Shown: positions 1-9,109, counted from the first letter of the stretch. The stretch is DNA of 43,497 nucleotides from DAOUMU01 sp034409055 (GCA_034409055.1 DAOUMU010000328.1:1-43497), one strand, 5' to 3'. Translations and numbers: made by a program. The notes: generated from the letters alone by a model not told the origin.

Positions 1-349
1 TGGCTAGCCAGGTCGCTTTCATTGAAGCCTCCTTGTTTTGATCTGGCTGGTATATTGCCATACATTGCCGGATTTGACCGTTTTACACCGTTACAGTTTG
101 GTGTTACTTTTTCTGATAGGCGTTTAATCAATAAGAGGTGACGATTGTCGGTGTATAAGATGACATCTGTCACTACTATCTTAGTCTGTTTCCATTTATT
201 CTAAATTCTATAAGATCACGAACAAATTGACAATAGCAGCCTGAAAAACCATGTGCAAATATTGATGAATGGGATGATGTTGAAAGTCATTGGTTGGTCC
301 AAATTGGTGCAACAATTAGTATTATACCATCGTAGGAGGCACCTTGACC
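1..349. other. Gene-free stretch at window start
   Basis: I see no supported gene here on either strand. The sequence is AT-rich. A TTGACA hexamer lies at 227-232 but has no good -10 hexamer at the right distance. The last bases hold the AGGAGG ribosome binding site (334-339) of the small gene that follows. Confidence 0.5.
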
Positions 350-577
350 ATGGAGTTTAAGGCTCTACGTGTGCCTATCTTAACCGCGGAAATCGCTGGA
401 AATTTAGAGGCATCCCTAAGAAACTTGCCCGGCGTTGAGCAATTTGCGATTATTTTAGAAACTCAGGAATTGCACATCATTTTTGATGAGAACCGGTTAG
501 GTTTCCAAACCCTGGCCCAGGAAATGGCAAAAGCAGGCTGTTCCTTACGGGATATTGATGCGGCTGTATTACTGTAA
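350..577 (+). CDS. Small HMA-like protein without a CxxC metal site
   Basis: A 75-residue soluble protein with alternating strands and helices that looks like the ferredoxin-like fold of heavy-metal-associated (HMA) domains: a first strand (VPILTAEIAG), a helix ending in LPGVEQ, two strands (FAIILE, LHIIFD), a second helix and a last short strand. The loop that carries MxCxxC in true HMA domains reads LTAEIAGN, so no metal-binding cysteine pair exists there; the only Cys is late, in AGCSLRD. A strong AGGAGG lies at 334-339. I chose ATG at 350 (10 bases away) over an in-frame TTG at 344 (4 bases away). The role is unknown; the fold assignment is by eye. Confidence 0.7.
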   Translation: MEFKALRVPILTAEIAGNLEASLRNLPGVEQFAIILETQELHIIFDENRLGFQTLAQEMAKAGCSLRDIDAAVLL

Positions 578-639
578 ACGAATATTTGGAGGTACTTGAG
601 CAGCAATAATCAGTTGTTACAGGTTGGTCTAAAAAAAAA

Positions 640-670
640 CCACCCCCAAAGTTTGTGGAAACCAGGGTGG
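640..670 (-). terminator. Rho-independent terminator for the 42-residue membrane peptide gene
   Basis: On the minus strand CCACCC and GGGTGG (665-670 and 640-645 on the plus strand) form a stem with a roughly 19-base loop, followed by nine T (plus-strand A run at 631-639). It lies 90 bases past the stop of the small minus-strand gene at 759-887. Confidence 0.6.
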
Positions 671-758
671 CTAAACGTAAACCAACCAAATAAACGCTAA
701 GAGACAACCTCGTTTAATAAGTATGTCTACTGCGAAAATAGGCAAAGTGTAATCTTTG

Positions 759-887
759 CTAATGAATTTCTGCTTCTTCCTCCTCGATTGTTATTTGGCC
801 CGGATTTCTGACAACCCCTTTGTGTAATTGCGCGTATCCAAATAATAGTAACATCAGTATCAGTAAAACTAGAAAAAAGAAATCCAT
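759..887 (-). CDS. 42-residue single-pass membrane peptide
   Basis: Read on the minus strand this short frame starts with ATG at 887 and ends with TAG at 759. It has a near-perfect AAGGAGGG ribosome binding site 7-8 bases upstream. The product begins MDFFFLVLLILMLLLFGYAQ, one strongly hydrophobic segment, followed by a polar tail with an acidic run (IEEEEAEIH). A minus-strand terminator lies downstream at 640-670, so the gene looks self-contained. No family is recognised. Good start signals and a clear membrane segment support it as real; function cannot be given. Confidence 0.6.
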   Translation of the reverse strand: MDFFFLVLLILMLLLFGYAQLHKGVVRNPGQITIEEEEAEIH

Positions 888-1143
888 AAATTTTCCCTCC
901 TTCCTTTCTTTGACTGCCTGGAGATTTCCACAAAAAATCCTGGATACCCTAAATAAGGGCGGTTGATGAACCAGCCTGCTCAGTTATACGGTATTCAATT
1001 ATTTTTAAAACCCCCGGGCCTTGTCAACGCAACCCAACTTCACAGTATACTTTATAATATTTAAAAAAGTATCGGTTAATATGCCTAATTTAGGCCTTTA
1101 TTCACTAGGCATTTTGGCCTAGTCAATAAACTTTTCTCAACGA

Positions 1144-3006
1144 TTACCCTACGGCTAAAACCTTTTTCGAAATTTTAGTCTCTCGTAAAGATGTGGCTTG
1201 ACCGACTTCAAATTGAGCCTGATCCGGCTGCCGGGGCATTACCATGTGAACAGTCGTACCTACTCCAGGTTGAGATTCAATAATAACATCGCCTCCAAAA
1301 AGCTGAGCTCGCTCTTGCAGCCCCATCATTCCGAAGCTGCCACTACTGGCAAAGTCAGTCATTGCCTCCGGTACTTCAAAACCCCGCCCATTGTCTTCTA
1401 CGATAAGCGTAATCTCTTCCTCGGTAAATTTGGCCCACACCTTAACTTTGGTCGCTCGAGCGTGTTTCTTCACGTTGTTCAGCGCCTCTTGCAAAATTCG
1501 ATAAATAGCCACTTCCATATCGATAGAAACCCCTTCCACCTCTCCTTCGACCTTAAGATCCACCTCGATTTTTTCACCCTGGGCCAACTGGTTAACCAGG
1601 TACTGTATAGCCGCCCTTAACCCTAAATCTTCTAAAGTCAGAGGACGCAAGTCCCGGCTAAATTGGCGCACACTGGCAATCGTGCCCGTAACCATTGTTC
1701 TCAATTCACTCAAGCGGGTCTTGGCTTCTGCCGGATCATCTAACGTTCCCTTAACCAGTTCAATACGTTGACCAATGGCAATCAAGGATTGAACCGTATC
1801 GTCATGTAACTCTCGGGCAATACGTTTACGCTCTTCCTCTTCGGTTCGGGTAATGTCGGCCACGTATTGCCGGACACCGGCTCGATATCTACGAATTTGA
1901 TCAACCATTTCATTGAAAGCCATACCCAGTTCTTTGATTTCTCTAATTTGACTCAGATTAACCTGGGCATCATAATCGCCAGCAGTCACCTGCCGGGTTT
2001 GAGTGACCAGGTTTTGAATAGGATCCGTCACTCGCTGTACACCCAGGGAAACAAAAATGGCCACGATAATTAAACCGATAATCAGGACAATGACCACGGG
2101 TCTCAGAGCTTCTTGCGTTGGTTCTACGGCCTGAGTCCACGGCTCAACGATGACCAGCCCCCAGCCGGTTACCTCAACCACAGCGTAACCTTCAACGGTT
2201 CTGGGATGTTCCCTCGTGGTAACGGCTCCTGCCTGGTCACCCTGCTGCAATTGCTCGACAGCCTCGCGATGGCTAAAATCTGTGCCAATTAACTTGGAAA
2301 TTGGATGATAGATGATACGTCCGTTTCTATCAATCAAATAAGCAATACCTTCCTCACCGACTTTTTGCTTTTGGATCTCCTGCCCCAACCGTTGGAAATT
2401 TAGGTAAAATCTGCCAGCGATGACACCGACAAAGTCACCGCCGATATTGACAATAGGTACAGCGATGACAATTATATCTTCCCCCGTGCCAGGTTCTTGA
2501 ATAATGTCGGAAAAAAAGGTCGAGGTTGGGAAGGCGCGTACATTTTGAAAATAAGGTTCCTGAGAAAAATCCTGTCCAACCAAGTCAGGGCGAAAAGGCT
2601 TGGTCACGCTGACAAAGCCTTTAGCGTCCAGGATAATAATGCCACCGTCGTGATTGGTAAAATCAGCAATCAAGTCTCGCCCTCGCTCCAGGGTTTGTTC
2701 TTGCAGGGTTGGCTCGCCGGATTGCATCTGCTCCTGATTAGCCAGGGTACGAAGCCCCTGGGCAAAGTTTTCGATGCTCTCGGAAAGACGGTCAGCAGAC
2801 ACTGTGGCCAGCTCCTGGTCTCGACTTTCAGCCAAAGATTGTGAAACCTGCTGATAAGCTAAGAAGGTAACGCCAACGGTTAACATTAACACCAGCGACA
2901 GAAGGAGAATAATTAGCAAGATAGCCTGAGCCCGGAGCTGGCTAATCCAATCACGAAGATTTTGGTAAGCTTGGCGCATCTTTGTTGTTGTGATCAACTT
3001 GGTCAA
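1144..3006 (-). CDS. Sensor histidine kinase: Cache-HAMP-HisKA_3-HATPase
   Basis: A 620-residue membrane kinase. The N-terminal membrane segment is at about residues 25-50. An extracytoplasmic dCache-like sensor follows (about 55-270, with the typical IIILDAKGFV and DLVGQDFSQEPYF stretches), then a second membrane segment (about 300-325), a HAMP linker, and a HisKA_3 dimerisation helix with the phospho-accepting His in RIARELHDDT. The HATPase_c domain has the N-box (EALNNVKKHA) and G-box (DNGRGFEVP, GSFGMMGLQERA). The TTG start at 3006 overlaps the stop of the solute-binding protein gene by four bases and implies coupled translation; an ATG at 2979 is an alternative but has no visible ribosome binding site. 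It should phosphorylate the NarL-type regulator encoded two genes upstream. Confidence 0.93.
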   Translation of the reverse strand: MTKLITTTKMRQAYQNLRDWISQLRAQAILLIILLLSLVLMLTVGVTFLAYQQVSQSLAESRDQELATVSADRLSESIENFAQGLRTLANQEQMQSGEPTLQEQTLERGRDLIADFTNHDGGIIILDAKGFVSVTKPFRPDLVGQDFSQEPYFQNVRAFPTSTFFSDIIQEPGTGEDIIVIAVPIVNIGGDFVGVIAGRFYLNFQRLGQEIQKQKVGEEGIAYLIDRNGRIIYHPISKLIGTDFSHREAVEQLQQGDQAGAVTTREHPRTVEGYAVVEVTGWGLVIVEPWTQAVEPTQEALRPVVIVLIIGLIIVAIFVSLGVQRVTDPIQNLVTQTRQVTAGDYDAQVNLSQIREIKELGMAFNEMVDQIRRYRAGVRQYVADITRTEEEERKRIARELHDDTVQSLIAIGQRIELVKGTLDDPAEAKTRLSELRTMVTGTIASVRQFSRDLRPLTLEDLGLRAAIQYLVNQLAQGEKIEVDLKVEGEVEGVSIDMEVAIYRILQEALNNVKKHARATKVKVWAKFTEEEITLIVEDNGRGFEVPEAMTDFASSGSFGMMGLQERAQLFGGDVIIESQPGVGTTVHMVMPRQPDQAQFEVGQATSLRETKISKKVLAVG

Positions 3007-4484
3007 GGTAACTGTTCCCTTTCCCCTACAAACACCTCTCCAACGTTTTGGGCTTCATTTAAGGCTTCAGCCGGATCAACACCGTAGAAGGAGGCTTTTA
3101 TAGCGTTGGCAAATGCTTCCTCGGCCCGTGGAAAACGATCCAGATGATAGGGACGAGCTGCGTTGAGTTGATTAAAAAAGGGGATCAACAAAAGATTTTC
3201 AGCAAAATAGGGTGATGTTTGCAGCCAAACTTTGGCCGGATATCGTCCTAAACGACGCGCCATCGGGATCGCGTATCGATCACTGGTGATCCATTTCATA
3301 AACTCAAAGGCTACATCTCGGTAACGGGCGCCTCTGGGAATAAAAAGACCGGTGCTGCCCAAAACTGAGGCTGCCCTATCTGCGGCTGGGGTTTTGGGTA
3401 ACTGGGCCACCCCAAGCGGGAAATCCGGGTAAGCTGATTGGATCAGATGAATATCCCACGGCCCGCCAATATACATTGAAATCTGTCCCTTTAGAAATTG
3501 TTCGCGAGCATCTTCATAATCGTGGGGACGGGTGGTAGGACGCTGACCATAGCCCGCTTGGACTATGCCTGTCAGGAAACGAAGCGCATCAATGTTGGTT
3601 TCTGAGTTAAGCGTAAGCCCAAAGCCGATTTCGGGCGTTCCTTCCAATACATCTCCCCCGGCGCCAGCCAACCAGGTATAGACATACCACGGATCAGCGG
3701 TAAAACCCAAGCCATAGCGATTTTCTTCCGGCCTGGTTAAAGCGGCTGCAGCGTCTCGAAAAGAGAACAGGTCATAATTTCCTGCTGGATAGGGTAAGTT
3801 TGCTTCATCAAAATGGTCTCGATTGTAGAGCAAGACCAGGGTGTAAATATCAAGCGGGATGCCGTAGCGGGTTTGCTTCCAGGTAACTTCCTCTAAAGCA
3901 GCGGGGAGAAATTGAGCTTCTGCCTCTGGTCCCCACGCCTGCCATTGTCGATTGAGCGGTTCGGCCAACCCCTGGCCAGCCATCGCGTACACGTGTCCCT
4001 GGACCACGTCGGGAGACGTACCGGTTAGAACGGCCTGGCTGACTTTTTGAGGGATACTCTCGCCAATGAAGGATTGAATATTGACTTCTATCTCGACCTT
4101 TGCCTCTTGCCAATAGGCTTTCTCAAAATCCTCTGCTACTTCGGCAAATAAGCTATCATTTCTGGTAAAATCCAGATCAAGCCAAACCTCAAGCGTGATT
4201 TTTTCTTCCGAGGAGATATTTGGATTAATCGGCGGTGGATCACCAATAAATGGTTCATCAATGTCCTCTTGAGTGGGCGAAAGACCACAACCGATTGCAA
4301 TCAGGGAAATTGAGAGGAGCATAAAAAACTTGAAATAGAATGAATGTCCCCAAGCAGATTGGCCATTAGACCATACCGTGCCCAGGGATATCTTTGAGGA
4401 GCTTTTGGGCAACAGAGCATACCCAACAAGTTTACCCTTCAAAATTGTAAAGCAGCAATAAATTAATGTTTTAAAATCTATCAT
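3003..4484 (-). CDS. Family 1 extracellular solute-binding lipoprotein
   Basis: An ABC-type sugar/oligosaccharide-binding protein fold: KITLEVWLDLDF at the start of the mature domain, SPDVVQGHVYAMAG, YGIPLDIYTLVLLYN, an INxDALRFL-like helix and FMKWITSD near the end. A hydrophobic segment ends in LIAIGCGLSP, a plausible lipobox, so the mature protein would be lipid-anchored at the outer face. The start is uncertain: the frame is open from 4517 (overlapping the regulator gene), ATG at 4484 sits just after its stop, and ATG at 4322 directly precedes the lipoprotein signal; none has a strong ribosome binding site. No ABC permease genes are nearby, and the gene lies between a response regulator and a sensor kinase. 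That suggests a ligand receptor for signalling rather than for uptake. Confidence 0.88.
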   Translation of the reverse strand: MIDFKTLIYCCFTILKGKLVGYALLPKSSSKISLGTVWSNGQSAWGHSFYFKFFMLLSISLIAIGCGLSPTQEDIDEPFIGDPPPINPNISSEEKITLEVWLDLDFTRNDSLFAEVAEDFEKAYWQEAKVEIEVNIQSFIGESIPQKVSQAVLTGTSPDVVQGHVYAMAGQGLAEPLNRQWQAWGPEAEAQFLPAALEEVTWKQTRYGIPLDIYTLVLLYNRDHFDEANLPYPAGNYDLFSFRDAAAALTRPEENRYGLGFTADPWYVYTWLAGAGGDVLEGTPEIGFGLTLNSETNIDALRFLTGIVQAGYGQRPTTRPHDYEDAREQFLKGQISMYIGGPWDIHLIQSAYPDFPLGVAQLPKTPAADRAASVLGSTGLFIPRGARYRDVAFEFMKWITSDRYAIPMARRLGRYPAKVWLQTSPYFAENLLLIPFFNQLNAARPYHLDRFPRAEEAFANAIKASFYGVDPAEALNEAQNVGEVFVGEREQLP

Positions 4485-4492
4485 GTTACGGA

Positions 4493-5185
4493 TTACTTCG
4501 GTCCTGTAGTAATCCAACCTCTGCGCACAGCGTGCATCACTGCCTCAGTGCGAGAACTGACTCCCAGTTTGGAGAAAATATTAGACAGATGAGCCTGAAC
4601 CGTGCGGTCGCTGATAAATAATTTTTTGCCGATTTGCTTGTTACTGAGCCCATTACCCACCAGTTTCAGAATGCTTAATTCGCGCTCGGTCAAACCCTCA
4701 TAATGATCGTGCGAGTTGCTCAGTATTTCGGGTAGGGTTTTGCCACTGGTAAACTGAGCCACCACTTTGCCGGCCACGGCCGGAGCCAGCATTGATTGTC
4801 CGGCGGCCACCGTGCGAATAGCCTTAACCAGCTCATCGATTTCGGCTGTTTTCATCAAGTAGCCGTTAGCGCCAGCCTGGAGCAGGGCAAAAACGTACTC
4901 ATCATCATCGTGTGCGGTCAGTACCAGCACCCGCACATCCGGGTGCTCTGCTTTAATGCGGCGGGTCGCCTCTACGCCTGACATCTTGGGCATACGTACA
5001 TCCATGATCACCACATCGGGGTGAAGCTCAGACGTCAAACTGACAGCTTCCTCCCCATCGGCAGCCTCGCCCACGATATCGAAGTCAGGCTGTCGCTCTA
5101 AAAGCTCACGGGTACCGGCGCGCACAACCGCGTGGTCGTCGGCCAAAAGCAACTTGATGTCCTTATCCTCTGAGGTTGTACTCAT
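4493..5185 (-). CDS. NarL/LuxR-family response regulator
   Basis: A 230-residue two-domain regulator. The receiver has the acidic pair (LLADDHAVV), the phospho-accepting Asp in VVIMDVRMPKMSG, the Thr in LVLTAHDDDE and the Lys in GYLMKTAE. The C-terminal LuxR-type helix-turn-helix is LTERELSILKLVGNGLSNKQ followed by GKKLFISDRTVQAHLS. I chose ATG at 5185, which has a GGAAGGAAG ribosome binding site. An in-frame GTG at 5212 would lie at the predicted transcription start and so have no leader. It is first in the operon with the solute-binding lipoprotein and the HisKA_3 kinase, the usual partner class for NarL regulators. Confidence 0.94.
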   Translation of the reverse strand: MSTTSEDKDIKLLLADDHAVVRAGTRELLERQPDFDIVGEAADGEEAVSLTSELHPDVVIMDVRMPKMSGVEATRRIKAEHPDVRVLVLTAHDDDEYVFALLQAGANGYLMKTAEIDELVKAIRTVAAGQSMLAPAVAGKVVAQFTSGKTLPEILSNSHDHYEGLTERELSILKLVGNGLSNKQIGKKLFISDRTVQAHLSNIFSKLGVSSRTEAVMHAVRRGWITTGPK

Positions 5186-5219
5186 CAACACTCTTCCTTC
5201 CTTCTTTGACACTGATTGA

Positions 5220-5247
5220 ATTATACCATCTCTGGAGAAGCTGACAA
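5220..5247 (-). promoter_or_regulatory. Sigma-70-like promoter for the three-component operon
   Basis: On the minus strand TTGTCA (5242-5247) and a perfect TATAAT (5220-5225) are separated by 16 bases. The predicted start of transcription is near 5213, which gives a leader of about 28 bases to the ATG at 5185. Confidence 0.6.
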
Positions 5248-5335
5248 AGAATGAAGATGGGAATGGGTTATAATTTCAGCCAAAACTCTATCAAGACCAT
5301 TTCATTGTTACGGAGTATTGCCTAACAGGTCTATT

Positions 5336-5363
5336 TTGCACTGCCAAAAGTCCGTGTTATACT
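5336..5363 (+). promoter_or_regulatory. Sigma-70-like promoter for the LysM/M23 lipoprotein gene
   Basis: TTGCAC (5336-5341) and TATACT (5358-5363) are separated by 16 bases, about 60 bases before the ATG at 5424. It is divergent from the three-component operon promoter. Confidence 0.45.
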
Positions 5364-5423
5364 TGGCTTAATTATTAACAACCAATAGGCAGATCATCAA
5401 TCCCAATCATCCACAATCCTAAA

Positions 5424-6998
5424 ATGCACACTGTGTCATTCAAACTGGTCGCCTGTCTTGTGGGCGGTTTGTTCTTTTTTATATCTGGCTGTGGACCGAG
5501 CAGCGTTTTGGAAAAAGCCAATCCAGTCCAGACCCAGATGGAGGCAACCTCAACCACTGCCCCAACCCCTGGTAGTGAAGTAGTGCTTGTCTCCACGGCG
5601 GTCTTAACGCCTACGCCTTCCCCTGTCCCCACCCCATCTCCGACCCCACTGGTTGAACCAATGCCCATTCCGGTGCCAGATGGCCCCCCCTATACTTACC
5701 ATACCGTCTCAGAGGGAGAAACGCTGGGTTACCTTGCCCTGCGTTACGGCACCACCATTGAAGAACTGGTGGCTATGAACGATCTACCTGGACCGTCGGC
5801 CTTGATTCAAATCGACCAGGCCCTGCGGGTGCCGCTGCAACTTGAGAATGTTGCCCCGAGCAATAGGCTTATACCAGATAGTGAGGTCGTCTATGGGCCT
5901 GGCTACGTCGATTTTAACATCGCCGAATTTGTCAATAGCCAGGGGGGGTATCTTTCCACTTACAGTGAATATGTAGATAATCAGAAGCTGAGTGGGGCTG
6001 AGATTGTCGAACGCGTGGCCGAGCAATTTAGTGTCGGTCCCCGACTATTGTTGGCCTTGTTAGAGCATTACGGCAACTGGGTCACCAATCCCGCTCCCTC
6101 AGCAGAGCAGGTGAACCAGCCCCTGGGACCGCGTAACCCCCGGGGTGGCAACTTCTACCGGGCCCTTGGCTTCACGGCTAATCGTATCAACGCCGGTTAT
6201 TATGGTTACAAACGAGACGGTTTTTGGGTTTTTAGGCTGGCCGACCGCAGCCGGGCCATTACCCCCCAGGGACTGAATGCCGGGACCGTGGGAGTACAAA
6301 ACATCCTGGCCATTCATTCAGATTGGGCTACCTGGCCTCAGGAATTGGGGCCAAACGGTTTGATAGCCGACTATCAGGCCATGTTTGGTGACCCTTTCGC
6401 TTATGCGGTTGAACCGTTGGTGCCGATTACGCTGACTCAGCCCCCGCTTGAGTTACCCTGGGCCAAAGGAAAGGGCTTTTACTTTACCAGTGGCCCGCAT
6501 CCGGCCTACGCCGATGGCAGCGCCTGGGCTGCGCTTGATTTTGGACCACCGGACGTGTTGGGCAACTGCTTTTACTCCAGCGAACCCAGTACTGCCGCTG
6601 CCCCCGGAGTGGTGATAGTGGTCCGTCAGGGGGAAGTCCAACTCGACCTCGACGGGGATGGACATATCCAAACCGGCTGGGTCCTGCTCTATTTGCATGT
6701 CGCTCTGGATGTTGATGCGCCGGTGCAGGTTGGGCAGCACATCAACCAGGGGGACGTGATTGGTTACGCTTCGTGTGAGGGAGGGCTGGCCAACTCCAGC
6801 CATCTTCACCTGGCCCGACGCTACAATGGGGAGTGGTTAGATGCGGGCGGGCCGGTTCCTATGAAGCTTGGGGAGTGGGTGGTTCAACCCAGCCTGATCC
6901 CATACGAGGGCTTTATCACCAATGGCTCTGAAACGCGCCAGGCTTGCGAATGTTGGGACGCTGAAATGAATTTGATTGTCAACACCGATTCGGATTGA
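5424..6998 (+). CDS. LysM and M23-family peptidase lipoprotein
   Basis: A 524-residue cell-envelope protein. The signal peptide ends in a lipobox (FFISGCG), and a Thr/Pro-rich spacer covers about residues 35-85. One LysM peptidoglycan-binding motif (YHTVSEGETLGYLALRYGTT) is at about 92-140. The C-terminal quarter (about 355-475) resembles a lysostaphin-type M23 metallopeptidase: the first metal pair would be the His in GPHPAYADG and the Asp in AALDFGPP, and the HxH pair is in SSHLHLARRY. The spacing between the first His and Asp is longer than in classic M23 enzymes, so activity is likely but unproven. The middle part (about 165-340) is not assigned. The next gene encodes MltG, which supports a role in peptidoglycan remodelling. 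Confidence 0.85.
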   Translation: MHTVSFKLVACLVGGLFFFISGCGPSSVLEKANPVQTQMEATSTTAPTPGSEVVLVSTAVLTPTPSPVPTPSPTPLVEPMPIPVPDGPPYTYHTVSEGETLGYLALRYGTTIEELVAMNDLPGPSALIQIDQALRVPLQLENVAPSNRLIPDSEVVYGPGYVDFNIAEFVNSQGGYLSTYSEYVDNQKLSGAEIVERVAEQFSVGPRLLLALLEHYGNWVTNPAPSAEQVNQPLGPRNPRGGNFYRALGFTANRINAGYYGYKRDGFWVFRLADRSRAITPQGLNAGTVGVQNILAIHSDWATWPQELGPNGLIADYQAMFGDPFAYAVEPLVPITLTQPPLELPWAKGKGFYFTSGPHPAYADGSAWAALDFGPPDVLGNCFYSSEPSTAAAPGVVIVVRQGEVQLDLDGDGHIQTGWVLLYLHVALDVDAPVQVGQHINQGDVIGYASCEGGLANSSHLHLARRYNGEWLDAGGPVPMKLGEWVVQPSLIPYEGFITNGSETRQACECWDAEMNLIVNTDSD

Positions 6999-7017
6999 GG
7001 AAAAGCACGAACTGTTT

Positions 7018-7047
7018 TTGCTGGTTAACCAATTTATGGTGTATAGT
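7018..7047 (+). promoter_or_regulatory. Possible promoter for mltG
   Basis: TTGCTG (7018-7023) and TATAGT (7042-7047) with an 18-base spacer lie about 60 bases before mltG. The match to consensus is only moderate. Confidence 0.3.
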
Positions 7048-7108
7048 AGTCAGTGATCAACTGCACTAATCAGCTCTGTTTGCCTCTTGCCGATTCTGTG
7101 GGGTCTAA

Positions 7109-8278
7109 ATGGTCGTTCTCAGAACTATTTTTCGTTTAATAATATTCATCATTGCTATCGCCGCTATTGTGGTCATATTGGGGGCCGGCTTTTGGGCCTT
7201 TTCCAGTCAGAATGATGAAACCGCCGCTTCCATCTCCATCGGGGATGCTTCGGTTGTTCGTTCGCCGCAAAACATCGAGGAGTTTTTCCTGAGCCTTTAC
7301 TTGCAATCCCAATCGGAGACGATCAACACCCCTGTTTCCAATGATCCCTCCCCGGTTCCCTTTACGGTTGAAATTGGTGAAACTGCTGTCGCCATCTCCA
7401 ACAAACTCTTAGAGCAAAACTTGATCACCGATGCCGACCTGTTCCGTCTCTTTCTGCGCTACAATGGGCTGGATGCCTCGCTAGAAGCAGGCGATTACGT
7501 ATTACGCCGCAATATGACCATGCGCGAAATTGCCGAAGCGCTGCAAAAAGCCAATTTTGAAGAAGTCACCGTCACCGTCCCCGAAGGTTGGCGGGCCGAG
7601 CAAATTGCCGAAATGCTGACCGGAGAAAATATTATGGACGGCACTGTTTTCCTGGCCGTTGTTCGGCAGGGGGTCGGCGTAGAGCATCCCCTCCTGGCCG
7701 ACCGACCGGCCGGGGCTAACTATGAGGGTTATCTCTTCCCAGACACCTATCGCTTGCCGGTAAACGCTTCCCCCGAAGACTTGATCAGCCGCATGCTTGA
7801 TAATATGGCGGCCAAAATTCCGGCCAATGCCGTTGACCTGGCTGCGGCGCAGGGCTATACTTTTTACGAAATCTTAACGATTGCCTCCATCGTAGAACGG
7901 GAAGCCGTTGTGACCGAAGAACGCCCAACCATTGCCAGCGTCTATCTTAATCGCCTGACTCAGGGGATGCCTCTACAAGCCGATCCGACTGTGCAATACG
8001 CAATGGGCTACCAAACCGATACCGGTCAGTGGTGGAAAACACCCGTAACGTTGGAGGAGTATTCCCAGGTCAATTCACCTTACAATACCTACCTTAACTA
8101 CGGACTGCCGCCAGGTCCTATCTCCAACCCTGGCGCTGCTTCTATTAACGCCACTCTGCAGCCCGAACAAACCGAGTATCTTTTCTTTATGGGCTGCGGT
8201 GGTGAGGGTCTGCACTTGTTTGCCAGTGATTTTGCTACCCACGAGGCCAATGTGGCTGCCTGTGGGGGTGGACAATGA
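7109..8278 (+). CDS. mltG: Endolytic murein transglycosylase MltG
   Basis: A 389-residue YceG/MltG-family protein. One N-terminal membrane anchor (about residues 5-30) precedes a LysM-like region (FTVEIGETAVAISNKL, then AGDYVLRRNMTMREIAEAL). The catalytic domain carries the family signature IASIVEREAVVTEERPTIAS, with the first Glu of VERE as the expected catalytic acid, followed by VYLNRLTQGMPLQADPTVQY and SPYNTYLNYGLPPGPISNPG. MltG cleaves nascent glycan strands at the membrane and sets strand length. It is about 110 bases downstream of the M23 lipoprotein gene on the same strand, so the two may be co-regulated. Confidence 0.95.
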   Translation: MVVLRTIFRLIIFIIAIAAIVVILGAGFWAFSSQNDETAASISIGDASVVRSPQNIEEFFLSLYLQSQSETINTPVSNDPSPVPFTVEIGETAVAISNKLLEQNLITDADLFRLFLRYNGLDASLEAGDYVLRRNMTMREIAEALQKANFEEVTVTVPEGWRAEQIAEMLTGENIMDGTVFLAVVRQGVGVEHPLLADRPAGANYEGYLFPDTYRLPVNASPEDLISRMLDNMAAKIPANAVDLAAAQGYTFYEILTIASIVEREAVVTEERPTIASVYLNRLTQGMPLQADPTVQYAMGYQTDTGQWWKTPVTLEEYSQVNSPYNTYLNYGLPPGPISNPGAASINATLQPEQTEYLFFMGCGGEGLHLFASDFATHEANVAACGGGQ

Positions 8279-8311
8279 GTCGGCGAATGATCTAATAAGG
8301 AAACATCTGCT

Positions 8312-9109
8312 ATGCCTGACAAACTGCTAGTGTTGGGTTCTTCTTGTGGTATACCGACCCAGCGGCGTTTTACCTCTGCCTATGCCCTGGCCGTGGCCGG
8401 CAAGCTTTTTTTGCTGGACTGCGGCGCACCCGTTAGCTCACTGCTATACCAATACGGGTTTGACCCAATAGATGTACGGGCTGTTTTTCTTAGCCATTGG
8501 CATATGGATCACGTGGCCGGCCTGGGGCTCTTTCTGACTCAAAATCACCAGCGCGAACGTCCCAGCCCACTGGTCATTTACGGCCCCCGTGGCACACGCG
8601 GCAAAATACGGCGTTTACTAACGAATTCTTTTTTGCTCCCCGAGGAACTCAATTACCAGCTACAGGTAATCAACATCAAGCCCAATGAAACATATAAAGC
8701 CGATCTCATCCAGGTAACCTATTTCAAAACCCAACATCTGGAACAGCCCAAATACAAAACTCAATTTGGCCGTAAAGCCATCGCCTGTGGTATGGTCATT
8801 AATGGTCCTGGCTGGGGCATAGTTTACAGTGGTGATCTTCACTCACCCAACGAGTTGGCCCCTTATATGGCCGGCTGTGACTTGCTTATTCACGAAATGG
8901 CCCATCATCACCCTGAAGAGGTGGCCGATTTTGCAGCCACGGCCAAAGTACCTCACGTCCTTATCAGTCATCTTGGTCCTGAGTTTGACGAAGCCCCCGA
9001 AAAAATTGTTCAGGCTTTTGCCGACCGTTATTCTGGTCAACTCACTGTGGCCGAGGATGGCACAGAAGTAAATTTGAGTAATACTGTTCAAAGAGATGAA
9101 ATGATGTGA
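8312..9109 (+). CDS. Metallo-beta-lactamase-fold hydrolase, RNase Z-like
   Basis: A 265-residue MBL-fold protein. The HxHxDH zinc motif is in LSHWHMDHVAG. Further metal ligands are expected in YSGDLHSPNE (Asp) and LISHLGPEF (His), and there is an added His-rich stretch, HEMAHHHPE. The N-terminal LLVLGSSCGIPTQRRFTSAY resembles the start of RNase Z/arylsulfatase-type members. An AAGGAAA ribosome binding site precedes the ATG. Whether it is a true tRNA 3' processing enzyme cannot be told: the long flexible arm typical of RNase Z is not evident. A general phosphodiesterase or ester hydrolase is equally possible. Confidence 0.82.
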   Translation: MPDKLLVLGSSCGIPTQRRFTSAYALAVAGKLFLLDCGAPVSSLLYQYGFDPIDVRAVFLSHWHMDHVAGLGLFLTQNHQRERPSPLVIYGPRGTRGKIRRLLTNSFLLPEELNYQLQVINIKPNETYKADLIQVTYFKTQHLEQPKYKTQFGRKAIACGMVINGPGWGIVYSGDLHSPNELAPYMAGCDLLIHEMAHHHPEEVADFAATAKVPHVLISHLGPEFDEAPEKIVQAFADRYSGQLTVAEDGTEVNLSNTVQRDEMM

